Source: CAVTWY01 sp963738575 (GTDB taxonomy: Bacteria; Pseudomonadota; Gammaproteobacteria; Burkholderiales; Burkholderiaceae_C). Taken from it: 64,000 nt of DNA. A model generated the notes under the pieces. That model did no database searches. It was not told the DNA's origin and worked only from the letters and a program-made list of their open reading frames with translations. Of this stretch, positions 37,939-47,316 are shown piece by piece; positions within the stretch are counted from its first letter, which is position 1; the number at the start of each line of letters is the position of its first letter. The stretch lies in assembly GCA_963738575.1 (NCBI GenBank), contig CAVTWY010000004.1, positions 248,001-312,000 on the forward strand, given 5' to 3'. Made by a program: the position numbers and the translations under genes.

Positions 37939-38394
37939 TCAGGACGCGACGCGCTTGGCTTGCAATGCCTCGGCCACAGCGCGCACGGCCAGCAGGTAGA
38001 CCTGCGGCCCCAACCCGCAGATCACACCGGTGGCAATCTGCGACACCAGCGAGTGCGTGTAGGGCAGCGGGCGCTGGTGGATGTTTGTCAGGTGCACCTC
38101 GACCAGCGGTTGGCGCAGCAACTTCAAGGCGTCGAGCACCGGCACGCAACCAAACGAGAAGCCTGCAGGGTTGATGATCACGGCGGCGTTGCGAGTGAAA
38201 GCCTCTTGAATCCAGTCGACCATCACGCCTTCGTGGTTGGTTTGCCGAAAGTCGCAGGCCAGGCCCAACTCGGCCGCAAGGGCTTCGGTGCGCCGCTGGA
38301 TCTCGGGCAGCGTCGTGGCGCCATAAAGCTCGGGTTCACGCTGACCCAGCATGTTCAGGTTGGAGCCGTTGAGGACAAAGAGGTCGTGGGGCAT
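37939..38394 (-). CDS. Divergent type II dehydroquinase (AroQ)-like protein
   Basis: 151 residues with the AroQ opening VLNGSNLNMLGQREPELYGA, so the active-site Tyr and Arg of the first loop are present, and EVHLTNIHQR keeps the Glu-x-His. The block normally NPGAxTHTS reads NPAGFSFGC, losing the active-site His-Thr-Ser. The usual FRxxS segment reads PLPYTHS, losing the Arg. It may therefore catalyse a different reaction from dehydroquinate dehydration. It lies just upstream of the TRAP operon on the same strand and is divergent from an IclR regulator. Confidence 0.75.
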   Translation of the reverse strand: MPHDLFVLNGSNLNMLGQREPELYGATTLPEIQRRTEALAAELGLACDFRQTNHEGVMVDWIQEAFTRNAAVIINPAGFSFGCVPVLDALKLLRQPLVEVHLTNIHQRPLPYTHSLVSQIATGVICGLGPQVYLLAVRAVAEALQAKRVAS

Positions 38395-38451
38395 GGATCA
38401 AGTAAAAAGCTTTGCGCTGGCTGCGCATTGTGAGAAGCTGCAAGAATCGTG

Positions 38452-38464
38452 TTCCAAATTGGAA
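38452..38464. promoter_or_regulatory. Palindrome between aroQ-like and iclR genes
   Basis: TTCCAAATTGGAA, arms TTCCAA/TTGGAA around one base, sits in the 127-bp divergent spacer, 58 bases before the IclR start. IclR proteins bind short palindromes in such spacers, so it is a good candidate operator for the TRAP/AroQ-like genes. Confidence 0.5.
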
Positions 38465-38521
38465 ACCCGTTGCACATCTTGAAATTAACAAGCCGAGCAA
38501 CTGCCTGAGTGCTGCGCAACC

Positions 38522-39313
38522 ATGACCCTCGCGCTTGACCGCGGCCTTGCACTGCTGGAGCGCCTGTGCGGGCAGCCTGAGGGCATGTCGCTGTCGGCGC
38601 TGGCCGACGAGCTCGACATCCCGCGCAGCGCCTGCCATCGCCTGCTGAGCGAGTTGGAGCGGCGCGGCTACGTGCGCCAAGTGCGTGATCAGGGCGACTA
38701 CGTGCTGACGGCGAAGCTCGCGTCGTTGGGGCTGGGCTTTCTCAGCAGCTCGGGCATCGTCGACATCGCCGAGCCGTTGCTCGAGCGCTTGGCCAGCAAC
38801 TGCGGTGAGCTTGTGCGCCTGTCGATTGTTGATGGGGATCGCCTGACCTGGGTGGCCAAGGCCCAGGGTTCACGCGCGGGCCTGCGCTACGACCCAGACA
38901 TGGGCATGGACGCGCGCTTGTCGTGCACGGCCTCGGGCCATGCCTGGCTTTTGACGTTAAGTGATGAGCGCGCGCTGGCATTGGTGATGCGCCAGGGCCT
39001 GGGCGCGCCAAGCGACTACGGCCCCAAAGCGCCCACCACAGTCAAGGCGCTGCTCGGCTTTATGCACGCAGCGCGGGTGCGCGGGTACGCCCTTATCGAC
39101 GAAGTGTTTGCGCCCGGCATGGCGGCCATGGCTGCGCCGGTGATGCATCGCGGCATGGCGATCGGTGTGGTCAGCATTGCCGGCCCGCGCCAACGATTGA
39201 CCGCCGCGCGCATGCAAGAACTGGTGTCGCCGTTGTTGGCAACCACCGCTGAGCTGGGACCCATCTGCCGCACGTCGAGCTTGATGGGGCGTCCGCCGCT
39301 GGGCAAGGCCTAG
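38522..39313 (+). CDS. IclR-family transcriptional regulator
   Basis: 263 residues: N-terminal winged helix (MSLSALADELDIPRSACHRL, LSELERRGYVRQVRDQGDYV) and a C-terminal IclR effector domain (DGDRLTWVAKAQGSRAGLRY, RLSCTASGHAWLL, GMAAMAAPVMHRGMAIGVVS). It is divergent from the AroQ-like/TRAP genes, the usual arrangement for a local regulator of aromatic or quinate-type catabolism. Confidence 0.92.
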   Translation: MTLALDRGLALLERLCGQPEGMSLSALADELDIPRSACHRLLSELERRGYVRQVRDQGDYVLTAKLASLGLGFLSSSGIVDIAEPLLERLASNCGELVRLSIVDGDRLTWVAKAQGSRAGLRYDPDMGMDARLSCTASGHAWLLTLSDERALALVMRQGLGAPSDYGPKAPTTVKALLGFMHAARVRGYALIDEVFAPGMAAMAAPVMHRGMAIGVVSIAGPRQRLTAARMQELVSPLLATTAELGPICRTSSLMGRPPLGKA

Positions 39314-39320
39314 CAGGCTG

Positions 39321-41438
39321 TCAGCTCAGCTGCAAGAGATCGCGAACGCTGATCCGGGTTGTCGCGCGACGCTCATCATCAACGCTGGATGCTTCCGCCA
39401 TATGGCGCTCAAGCGAGTCGATGGGTAGCGGCCGACCGAACAGGTACCCCTGAAGTTCATCGCAATGGGCCTCGGAAAAGAACTTCGCCTGCGACTCAGT
39501 CTCCACACCTTCGGCTACCACCTCGATGTTCAGTGCTTTGGCAAGCTCGATGATGGCGACGACAACGGCACGATCTCGCGGGTTGCTGGCGATGTCGACC
39601 ACGAAGCTGCGGTCGATCTTGAGGTAATCCACGGCAAACTGCCGCAGGTAGTTGAGCGAAGAAAACCCGGTGCCGAAGTCATCGATCGAGATGCGTAACC
39701 CCAGCGCCTTCAAAGCGTCAATCGTGACCCGCGCCTGTTGCACGTTGCCCATCAACAACGACTCTGTGAGCTCTAGCTCGATCAGCTCGGGCGGTGCACC
39801 TGTCTCCATCAGCACTCGCTGCACCATGGGTGCGAAGGCATTGTTTTGGAACTGCATCGACGACACGTTCACCGAGACGCGCAGCGGCGCCAGACCTTGC
39901 GCGCGCCTGCGACAAATCTGCAAGCAGGCACTGCGCAGAACCCATTCGCCGACGAGCGTCATCATGCCTGTGTCCTCGAGCACACCGATGAATTCACCCG
40001 GGGGCACCACACCGCGCGTGGGGCTGACCCACCGAAGCAGCGCCTCCAGGCCGATGATGCGTCGGTCTGCCGCGTTGACCCGAGGTTGGTAGTACAGGGT
40101 GAACTCGCCGTCCCGAAAGCCCTTCCTCAAGGCGACCTCGAGGCTCAAACGCTGGGCGGCCCGCTGGTTCATGTCAGCGTGGTAAAACGCGTGCCGACCG
40201 CGAGCGTTTTCTTTGGCGCTGTACAACGCGGCGTCGGCATTCTTGAGCAGCGCATCGGCGCTGTCGCCGTCCCCCGGGTACACCGCAATGCCGATGGTGG
40301 CACCCACCGCCAGCTCGTGCTCTTGCACGGACAACGGCGCGGCAAGCGCTTCATTGATGCGTCTGGCAACGAAGGCTGCGTCTTCGGGTGTTGTCACTTG
40401 GGGAAGGATGACGGTGAATTCATCGCCACCCATGCGAAACAACAAGTCGCTCTCCCGCAGGCAGGCATGGACCCTCTCAGCCACCACCTTCAGCAGCGAG
40501 TCACCGGCGTCGTGGCCGAGGCTGTCGTTGACGATCTTGAAGCGGTCCAGGTCGACAAACATCAACGCGCAGGTTTGCTTGGTGCGCTGGGCGAGCGCGA
40601 TGGTCTCGCCAAGCCGCTCCGAAAAATAGACGCGGTTTGGCAGACCCGTGAGTGCGTCGTGGTAGGCCTGGTGACGAAGCTGGTCCTCTTTTGCAGCGCG
40701 CTCATGTTCGTGGCGCGCCATGATGCGATCCGCCTTGCGGACCACGAGGAGCAAGAACAGGTACAGGGTGGCGAGAAGCGCAAGCACGATGCCGGCCACC
40801 TGCCATTGAGCGCGCGTTTGCGTCTGCAGCATGTCGGTGACGTCTGAGTAAACCTCGAAAACGCCCTCGATGGGCGCGTCGGCGGTTGCGCGAACGGGCA
40901 CGTAAGACGTGATCAGGTTGCGGTTGCTGATCACACCTTCAAAGGCGTCGAACTTCTCGCGGAACGTGATCTGACTGGCCACCGCGCCGGCTTTGGCCTG
41001 GCGGAACCCCGCGTTGCTGCCCTTGTCCTCGCCGATCTGCTTCTCGTCGGTCGAGAACACGGTCAGTCCGTTGAGGTTGTAAATCTTGATCTTGGCGATC
41101 TGCAACCCCGTCATGTTGCTCATGACCTCGGCGCGCAGCCGTGGCAGCGCTGGGTCCGCGAGCAAGGCTTCGCGTGGGCGCCCAGGCGAATCGAGTACAA
41201 AACTGCGGTAGCGCCCCCACATGGCATTGGCGAAGGCGCGCGTCAGGTCGGCATTGGCCCGGCTTTCGTGCTCGATGAGGTGCCGTTGCGAGAGCTCCCG
41301 GTAAGTCCAGAACAAGCACGCCGTCACGACCACGATGCCGATCAGGCTCGTGAGTGAGAAGAACCTGGTCAGCCTGAACGGGCGCGAACTGGGTCGCGGC
41401 GCAGGCAATGACAGGACGGGCGCGGTGTGCATTTGCAA
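39321..41438 (-). CDS. Membrane GGDEF-EAL cyclic-di-GMP signalling protein
   Basis: 705 residues. An N-terminal TM helix (residues ~27-46), a periplasmic sensor region (~50-210), a second TM helix (VAGIVLALLATLYLFLLLVV), then GGDEF and EAL domains. The GGDEF motif is intact (MGGDEF), with an RxxD inhibitory site five residues before it (RESDLLFRMGGDEF). EAL motifs EALLRW, ELTESLL, DDFGTGFSSL, KIDRSFV and AEGVET are all present, so both cyclase and phosphodiesterase activities are possible. It ends close to the iclR stop, convergent with it. Confidence 0.93.
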   Translation of the reverse strand: MQMHTAPVLSLPAPRPSSRPFRLTRFFSLTSLIGIVVVTACLFWTYRELSQRHLIEHESRANADLTRAFANAMWGRYRSFVLDSPGRPREALLADPALPRLRAEVMSNMTGLQIAKIKIYNLNGLTVFSTDEKQIGEDKGSNAGFRQAKAGAVASQITFREKFDAFEGVISNRNLITSYVPVRATADAPIEGVFEVYSDVTDMLQTQTRAQWQVAGIVLALLATLYLFLLLVVRKADRIMARHEHERAAKEDQLRHQAYHDALTGLPNRVYFSERLGETIALAQRTKQTCALMFVDLDRFKIVNDSLGHDAGDSLLKVVAERVHACLRESDLLFRMGGDEFTVILPQVTTPEDAAFVARRINEALAAPLSVQEHELAVGATIGIAVYPGDGDSADALLKNADAALYSAKENARGRHAFYHADMNQRAAQRLSLEVALRKGFRDGEFTLYYQPRVNAADRRIIGLEALLRWVSPTRGVVPPGEFIGVLEDTGMMTLVGEWVLRSACLQICRRRAQGLAPLRVSVNVSSMQFQNNAFAPMVQRVLMETGAPPELIELELTESLLMGNVQQARVTIDALKALGLRISIDDFGTGFSSLNYLRQFAVDYLKIDRSFVVDIASNPRDRAVVVAIIELAKALNIEVVAEGVETESQAKFFSEAHCDELQGYLFGRPLPIDSLERHMAEASSVDDERRATTRISVRDLLQLS

Positions 41439-41696
41439 GACTTGGTGTCAAAGTGTTTCCTGATTGTGGGCTTTGCAGGGGCGCTTGTGTGTTTCAGCGG
41501 CGGCGCCATCGCGTCACCCATGCGTGTCACGTGATTTCTGCATCGAAAGTGGGATCCGCCGCTCGCCAAGGCGGAGGCAATTCGTGGCGGCGTGTCCACG
41601 TGCTTGGGGCGACGAAGTGATTTTTTACCCGCGTCATCTCGCGCCCCGGCAGTGCCGCGAAAGCCGACGGCCGAGAGGAGACTTGGCAGCGGGATT

Positions 41697-42524
41697 TCAG
41701 CGCAACGCTGTGGCGTGGTGCAACAGGTGCTCGCCCATGAAGCTGCTGATGAAGTAGTAGCTGTGGTCGTAGCCCGGTGCTCTAACCAGTTTCAAGGGGT
41801 GACTCGCTGCAAGGCAGGCGGCCTCAAGCCATTCAGGGCGCAGTTGGGTGGCAAGAAAGTCGTCGCCTTCGCCTTGGTGCACCAACAACGGTAGGCGCTC
41901 TTTTGCGGTGGCGATCAGGGCTACCGCGTCGTAGGCGCGCCAAGCGGCTTCGTAGTTGCCCAAGTACGCCCGAAGCGCCTTTTGGCCCCAAGGTACCTGG
42001 CTGGGCGCCACGATCGGCGAAAAGGCCGACACACTTTGGTAGTGACCCGGGTTGCGTAAAGAAAGTACCAGTGCGCCGTGACCACCCATCGAGTGACCGA
42101 AGATGCCGCGCCGGTCGGACGCATGAAAGTGCCACTCGACGAGGGCTGGCAGTTCTTGCACCACGTAGTCGTCCATTTGAAAGTGCGCTGACCACGGGGC
42201 CTGCGTGGCATTCACGTAGAAGCCGGCACCCTGCCCCAGGTCGTAGGCGGGGTCGTCTGGCACAGCCTCGCCACGGGGGCTGGTGTCGGGTGCCACGATG
42301 ATCAGGCCGTGCTGCGCGGCAAACTGCTGGGCACCAGCCTTGGTGATGAAGTTCTGTTCGGTGCAGGTGAGGCCCGAGAGCCAATACACCACCGGGCAGG
42401 CGCGTTCAAGCACTTGCGGCGGTAGGTAGACCCCCAACCGCATCTCGCAATCAAGCATCTTCGAGCGATGCTGCCAAACCTCTTGCGAGCCGCCAAAGGA
42501 GGGGTGCTGTTCAATGCGTTGCAT
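41697..42524 (-). CDS. fghA: S-formylglutathione hydrolase
   Basis: Hydrolyses S-formylglutathione to formate and glutathione, the second step of glutathione-dependent formaldehyde detoxification. 275 residues from ATG 42524 (MQRIEQHPSFGGSQEVWQHR). Seen: YWLSGLTCTEQNFITKAGAQ, the nucleophile motif GIFGHSMGGHGALVL and the catalytic-His tail APGYDHSYYFISSF. It follows the dehydrogenase gene by 38 bases on the same strand. Confidence 0.95.
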   Translation of the reverse strand: MQRIEQHPSFGGSQEVWQHRSKMLDCEMRLGVYLPPQVLERACPVVYWLSGLTCTEQNFITKAGAQQFAAQHGLIIVAPDTSPRGEAVPDDPAYDLGQGAGFYVNATQAPWSAHFQMDDYVVQELPALVEWHFHASDRRGIFGHSMGGHGALVLSLRNPGHYQSVSAFSPIVAPSQVPWGQKALRAYLGNYEAAWRAYDAVALIATAKERLPLLVHQGEGDDFLATQLRPEWLEAACLAASHPLKLVRAPGYDHSYYFISSFMGEHLLHHATALR

Positions 42525-42562
42525 GGTGTGATGGGTTGCTGCGTCGAAGTGAACTTGGCGCT

Positions 42563-43672
42563 TCAGAAGCGAATCACGGTTCGGATCGACTTGCCTTCGT
42601 GCATGAGGTCGAATGCTTCGTTGATCTGGTCGAGTGTGCGCGTGTGGGTGACGAACGGTGCGAGCTGAATGCGCCCTGCCATGGCGTCCTCGACCATGCC
42701 TGGCAACTGTGAGCGCCCCTTGACGCCGCCGAAGGCCGTGCCCAACCAACGCCGGCCGGTGACGAGCTGGAACGGCCGCGTGGATACCTCCTGACCCGCG
42801 CCCGCCACACCAATAATGACGGACTGGCCCCAGCCGCGGTGCGCGCACTCCAAGGCAGCCCGCATCACGTTCACGTTGCCGATGCATTCAAAAGAGTGAT
42901 CGACCCCCCAAGTGGTCATCTCGACAATGACTTGTTGAATGGGCTTGTCGTGATCTTTCGGGTTCACGCAGTCGGTGGCACCCATCGTCTGGGCGAGCTC
43001 GAACTTGCCAGGGTTGGTGTCGACGGCGATGATGCGGCCGGCCTTGGCGAGCTTGGCGCCCTGAATGACTGCAAGGCCAATGCCGCCCAGCCCGAAAACA
43101 GCCACGCTGTCGCCCGGCTGAACCTTGGCGGTGTTTTTCACGGCCCCCAATCCCGTGGTGACCCCGCACCCAAGCAGGCAAACCTGTTCGGCGTTGGCCT
43201 TGGGGTTGACCTTGGCCAGTGACACCTCAGCCACCACGGTGTACTCGCTGAAAGTCGAGCAGCCCATGTAGTGATAGACCGGCTTGCCTTGGTACGAAAA
43301 GCGAGACGTGCCGTCGGGCATCACGCCCTTGCCTTGCGTTGCACGCACCGACACGCATAAGTTGGTTTTGCCGGACGTGCAGAACAGACATTGCCCGCAT
43401 TCGGCGGTGTACAGCGGAATCACGTGATCACCCGGCTGCACCGAGCGCACCCCCTCACCCACTTCGACCACCACGCCCGCCCCTTCGTGGCCGAGCACGG
43501 CGGGGAACAGACCTTCGGGATCGTCACCCGAGAGCGTGAACGCGTCGGTGTGGCACACGCCCGTGTGCGATATCTTGACCAGCACCTCACCCTTCCTGGG
43601 CGGCGCGACGTCGATCTCGACGACCTCGAGGGGCTTGCCAGCGGCAAAGGCTACAGCGGCTCTGGATTTCAT
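42563..43672 (-). CDS. frmA: S-(hydroxymethyl)glutathione dehydrogenase / class III alcohol dehydrogenase
   Basis: Oxidises S-hydroxymethylglutathione with NAD(P)+. 369 residues. Catalytic zinc ligands lie in GVCHTDAFTLSG and LGHEGAGVVVEVGEG. The structural zinc Cys cluster is CGQCLFCTSGKTNLC, and the nucleotide-binding fold is VFGLGGIGLAVIQGAK. C-terminal LMHEGKSIRTVIRF is typical of class III. It forms a two-gene detoxification operon with fghA. Confidence 0.96.
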   Translation of the reverse strand: MKSRAAVAFAAGKPLEVVEIDVAPPRKGEVLVKISHTGVCHTDAFTLSGDDPEGLFPAVLGHEGAGVVVEVGEGVRSVQPGDHVIPLYTAECGQCLFCTSGKTNLCVSVRATQGKGVMPDGTSRFSYQGKPVYHYMGCSTFSEYTVVAEVSLAKVNPKANAEQVCLLGCGVTTGLGAVKNTAKVQPGDSVAVFGLGGIGLAVIQGAKLAKAGRIIAVDTNPGKFELAQTMGATDCVNPKDHDKPIQQVIVEMTTWGVDHSFECIGNVNVMRAALECAHRGWGQSVIIGVAGAGQEVSTRPFQLVTGRRWLGTAFGGVKGRSQLPGMVEDAMAGRIQLAPFVTHTRTLDQINEAFDLMHEGKSIRTVIRF

Positions 43673-43725
43673 CGGGGTTCCTTGATTGAAGACGATTCGT
43701 GTTGACTACCGCGTGCTCATGAACT

Positions 43726-45867
43726 TCAACGCAACACCTTGCTGGCTTCGGCCTGCCGAATCAACTTGTCTGCGTCGTCCTTCAACAAGAACCCTGCTGC
43801 CGTTGCGCGTTCGGTGGCCTTGCGAACCGCAGCCACATAGCCAGCGTGGTTGCCGTAGCGCTCTTCAAGTGAGCGCCTAGGGTCGTTTTGGGCACGCCTG
43901 TCTGCGGCGGTGCGCGCAAACGGAACCATGCCGCCCACGTAGTTGCAAATTTGGCCTTGATGAAAAGGCCTGGCGCCCCCGGCGGTGATGTTCCAGCCCA
44001 GGTACGTGCCCAAGGGTGCGTCGAGCAGCACCACGGGCACGCCGCCCAGCTCATTGCCGTCGGCATCAACTTTGGGTGCAAACATGGGCAGTACTTGCCT
44101 GATGGGGGGTGGCGCGTTGCTGGCCACGCCCGAGCCATCAGCGGCATTGAAGCCGGGGCCCCAGTCGTAGTCGAGCACGGGCATGATGAAGTCAACTTCG
44201 GGCACCGTGGGGCGCAGTTGCGGCAGGGTCGGGAACCCGAGGGCTGCTTTGTTGGCGGGCGCCAAGGCGCCGTCGGCGAGGCGGGGCCACTGGCTGGGGG
44301 GTGGCGCCACACCGCGCATCACCCAGTTGCGAAAGTGAACGCGCAGCGCGTTAACCGTCTCGGTGTGCGGCACGGGGTTGGCCGGTAGCACGGCGCTACC
44401 ATAGTTGTTGCCCGGGCAGTTGGGCCCCGCAGCGGGCAGGCCCACGCCCGGCAGGCTGGTGTCAAAGCCACCAGCACCACCGCCGTGATTGGAGCTGGCG
44501 ATGTAGTAGCGGCGCACGTTGGCGGGCAATGGCAGGTCGGCTTTGGCGTCGGTGCCGATCCATTCAGGGGTTAGCTTGAGCGCCCACACCTCGGCCGACC
44601 CAAAATGCTCGATGACCTTGGGGCAGGTGCGGCTGGCGGTGCAGCGGTCGAGCAAGCCCACGCTGGGCCCCACCGCCGGACCATCACGCAAGGGGTCAGG
44701 ATGCGGCAACCACCACTGCGGCCCTTCACTGCCTGCTTGGTAGAGCTCGAGCACACCGTCGGGCTGCGCCCAGCGAAAGTTCAGGGCGATGCGGCGGCCT
44801 GCGATGATGGGCCACAGGCCGTCGTGAACTTGTTTGCCGGCCTCGTCTTGGTTGAAGCCCAGGTGCAACCAACCGCGCAGGTAGTTGCCCGATTGCGAGA
44901 CGCCGCGCGCGATGCTGTGCGACACCAGCCCCGCCACGGGGTTGGGCGTGCCCGTGTCGTCGGCTTTGGCGGTCTTGAAGAACATGCCGACGTCGCGCCA
45001 AGCCGCAAAACCGATGCCCAGAACGTAGGCCTCCTCAGAGCGATAGACCACCTGGTAGAGCTTGCTCGCATCAAAGCCGCCCTTGAGGCAAATTTGGCTC
45101 GGGTTGGGCGTGCCCGGAAACGGGTTGCTGGCGTCGCAGGTTGCCCAGGCCCAATCGGTGGACGGGATGGTGGATTCACCCACCACCTCGCCGCGCGTGG
45201 ATTCGGCCACGCGTGACACCAGGCGCGCTTGTTTGGTGTCCAGCGTGGCGGGCTTGTAGGGCACGGGGTTGGTTTGCACGATGAGCGGCTGCGACGCCAC
45301 GCCGCCGCGGTTAACGATGCGGCCAAACACGTCCCCCGTCACAGCCGAGCCGTTGGCGTTGCGAGCGATGGGCAGTTTTAAGAAGTGCGGCCGGTCAACG
45401 GCGGCGGTGGCGCGCACGGCCGTGTTGCCTGCGTTGTCGCCTTGCCAGGCGCTGGTGAGGTCGATGTCGCCGTTGGCTCGCTCGGCCACCATGTTGGGGC
45501 GACGCACACCCCGGTTGGGCACCTCGTGCCACATCATGCCGCTGGCGCGTGCCGGGTCTTTGGGGCGCGTGATGACAAACGTGGCCACGTAGCGCACCTT
45601 GCCGTCGGGGTCGCGTGCCAGCAGGATGTCGTTGATGAGTGCGTTGGCCGGCGCCGTTGCGTCGAGCTCGCCGTAAGCGCGGCCGGCGATTTGTTCGGTG
45701 GCGATGCCGCCCGAGTCGGCGTCGGCCAGGGGCTTGACTTCGTCGATGACGATTCGCGTGACACGCGCTTGCGAGATTGTTGGCGCAAGCGCAAGGGCGA
45801 CGACCAAAAGCGCGCTGGGGATGCAGGCGGCACGCACGGCACTTTTGCGTTGGTGGTGGACAGGCAT
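43726..45867 (-). CDS. Secreted alpha/beta hydrolase-domain protein
   Basis: 713 residues from ATG 45867; an open frame extends far upstream but without protein-like sequence. A Sec signal is present (ACIPSALLVVALALAPTISQ then A). The body has a nucleophile-like elbow HSIARGVSQSGNYLRGWLHL, with SQSGN in GxSxG-like position, and IEHFGSAEVWALKLTPEWIG. It resembles the alpha/beta hydrolase domain family seen in aromatic-ester and steroid degraders. The substrate is unknown. It is followed by the formaldehyde operon but has no evident partner. Confidence 0.78.
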   Translation of the reverse strand: MPVHHQRKSAVRAACIPSALLVVALALAPTISQARVTRIVIDEVKPLADADSGGIATEQIAGRAYGELDATAPANALINDILLARDPDGKVRYVATFVITRPKDPARASGMMWHEVPNRGVRRPNMVAERANGDIDLTSAWQGDNAGNTAVRATAAVDRPHFLKLPIARNANGSAVTGDVFGRIVNRGGVASQPLIVQTNPVPYKPATLDTKQARLVSRVAESTRGEVVGESTIPSTDWAWATCDASNPFPGTPNPSQICLKGGFDASKLYQVVYRSEEAYVLGIGFAAWRDVGMFFKTAKADDTGTPNPVAGLVSHSIARGVSQSGNYLRGWLHLGFNQDEAGKQVHDGLWPIIAGRRIALNFRWAQPDGVLELYQAGSEGPQWWLPHPDPLRDGPAVGPSVGLLDRCTASRTCPKVIEHFGSAEVWALKLTPEWIGTDAKADLPLPANVRRYYIASSNHGGGAGGFDTSLPGVGLPAAGPNCPGNNYGSAVLPANPVPHTETVNALRVHFRNWVMRGVAPPPSQWPRLADGALAPANKAALGFPTLPQLRPTVPEVDFIMPVLDYDWGPGFNAADGSGVASNAPPPIRQVLPMFAPKVDADGNELGGVPVVLLDAPLGTYLGWNITAGGARPFHQGQICNYVGGMVPFARTAADRRAQNDPRRSLEERYGNHAGYVAAVRKATERATAAGFLLKDDADKLIRQAEASKVLR

Positions 45868-45969
45868 GGTGTGGCTCCTCGTTTTTGTGGTCACGCAATA
45901 GGCGCAATGTAGCCGCAGTGGGCATCCCCCCCATTGCTGCGGGCTTGGGCGGCCTAACGTGCGTCGATA

Positions 45970-47133
45970 ATGGGTTCGTCTCTGGTGATGCCGCGAAAGA
46001 AGAACATGCTGGACAAACTGACCCAACTTACCCAGTCGCACGGCGAGATCAAGGTGGGCCGCGGCATGGCCTCGGGTGTCATTGCGCTGTCGCTGGCGGT
46101 CTTGTGCCTGTTGGGGGCCATCGCCTTTCACTTTCCCGAGTACCTCACCACGCCCCAACTGCGCAAGAGCTACAACGTGGACGTGATGCGCAAACTGCTT
46201 TACTGGTCGCTGGTGATTGCGGGCGGTGTCGCGCTGTTCAACATGGTGTTTGGGCGCGTGCGGTGGTTGTCGGCGGGCACCTTCTTGGTGATCGGGGCGA
46301 CGCTGTTTTTGGGGGCGCACAAGGTGGAGGTGGACCCCAACTTTCCGGACAACACGCCGTACATCGGCTTGGACTGGTTCATCCTCGACCTGTTGGGCTC
46401 ATCGCTGATTTTTGTCTTTGTTGAAAAGCTCTTCCCGCTGCGCCGCGATCAGCCGGTGTTTCGGGCCGAATGGCAGACCGACTTTCAACACTTCATCGTC
46501 AACCACATGGTGGTGGGCTTTGTGCTGCTGGCCACCAACTTGGCGGTGCACAAGCTGTTTGGCTGGGCGGCGAAGGACGGCGTCCAGGGTTGGGTGCAGG
46601 GCTTGCCGTTTGTTGCTGCGCTGCTCCTCATCATCTTGGTGGCCGATCTGGTGCAGTACTGGACACACCGTGCGTACCACGAGGTGCCGGTGTTGTGGCG
46701 TTTGCACGCCGTGCATCACAGCGTGAAGAGCATGGATTGGATGGCGGGGTCACGCCAACACATCCTCGAGCTTCTGATGACCCGCACCCTGGTGCTCGCG
46801 CCGATCTTTGTGCTGGGCTTCTCCAAAGAAGTGATCGACGCCTACATCGTGGTGGTGGGGTTTCAGGCGGTGTTTAACCACGCCAACGTCAGCGTGCGCC
46901 TGGGGCCCCTGCGCTACGTGATCGTGACGCCCAACTTTCATCACTGGCACCACTCGCAAGACACCGAAGCCATCGACAAAAACTACGCCGCGCACTTTGC
47001 GTTTTTGGACCACCTCTTTGGTACAGCGGTGCAAGCCGATCGCAAGTGGCCAGCCCAGTACGGGGTGGTGGGTGATTACGTGCCCTTGGGCTTTTGGAAG
47101 CAGCTTAAGTTTCCGTTTACCTGGAAGGGGTGA
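45970..47133 (+). CDS. Sterol desaturase / fatty-acid hydroxylase family membrane oxygenase
   Basis: 387-residue integral membrane di-iron oxygenase. Several TM helices are clear, and the His clusters of the superfamily are present: YWTHRAYHEVPVLWRLHAVH then HS, and PNFHHWHHSQDTEAIDKNYA. Starts at 45970, 45988 or 46006 are possible; the last has an A/G-rich ribosome site. It is divergent from the secreted hydrolase gene. The lipid or sterol substrate cannot be deduced. Confidence 0.88.
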   Translation: MGSSLVMPRKKNMLDKLTQLTQSHGEIKVGRGMASGVIALSLAVLCLLGAIAFHFPEYLTTPQLRKSYNVDVMRKLLYWSLVIAGGVALFNMVFGRVRWLSAGTFLVIGATLFLGAHKVEVDPNFPDNTPYIGLDWFILDLLGSSLIFVFVEKLFPLRRDQPVFRAEWQTDFQHFIVNHMVVGFVLLATNLAVHKLFGWAAKDGVQGWVQGLPFVAALLLIILVADLVQYWTHRAYHEVPVLWRLHAVHHSVKSMDWMAGSRQHILELLMTRTLVLAPIFVLGFSKEVIDAYIVVVGFQAVFNHANVSVRLGPLRYVIVTPNFHHWHHSQDTEAIDKNYAAHFAFLDHLFGTAVQADRKWPAQYGVVGDYVPLGFWKQLKFPFTWKG

Positions 47134-47142
47134 GTGCTGCTT

Positions 47143-47191
47143 TGGATGGTGTCTCAGGTCGAATTTCGGCTTACGACCCGTTGCGGACACT
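47143..47191 (+). repeat. Left copy of inverted ~49-bp intergenic repeat
   Basis: Starts GGATGGTGTCTCAGG and includes GAATTTCGGCTTACGACC. It matches at about 39 of 49 positions the reverse complement of 63523-63571. The two copies flank the 47.3-63.4 kb catabolic block in opposite orientation. It may be a dispersed REP-like element. Confidence 0.6.
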
Positions 47192-47316
47192 CAAACAATG
47201 GGAGACCCGACGTCGCCAATTGCACTGACGGCTAGGGACCGCCACTCTCCAACGCCGCTATGGCGGCCCCAGGACGTCTTGTTTTCGTTGCCCCGCACCG
47301 CCGCACCAATTGACTG

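Noticed and set aside
45868..46320. N-terminal extension of the secreted hydrolase frame
   Set aside because: The upstream open frame lacks protein-like sequence and overlaps the divergent desaturase gene; the ATG at 45867 gives a proper signal peptide.
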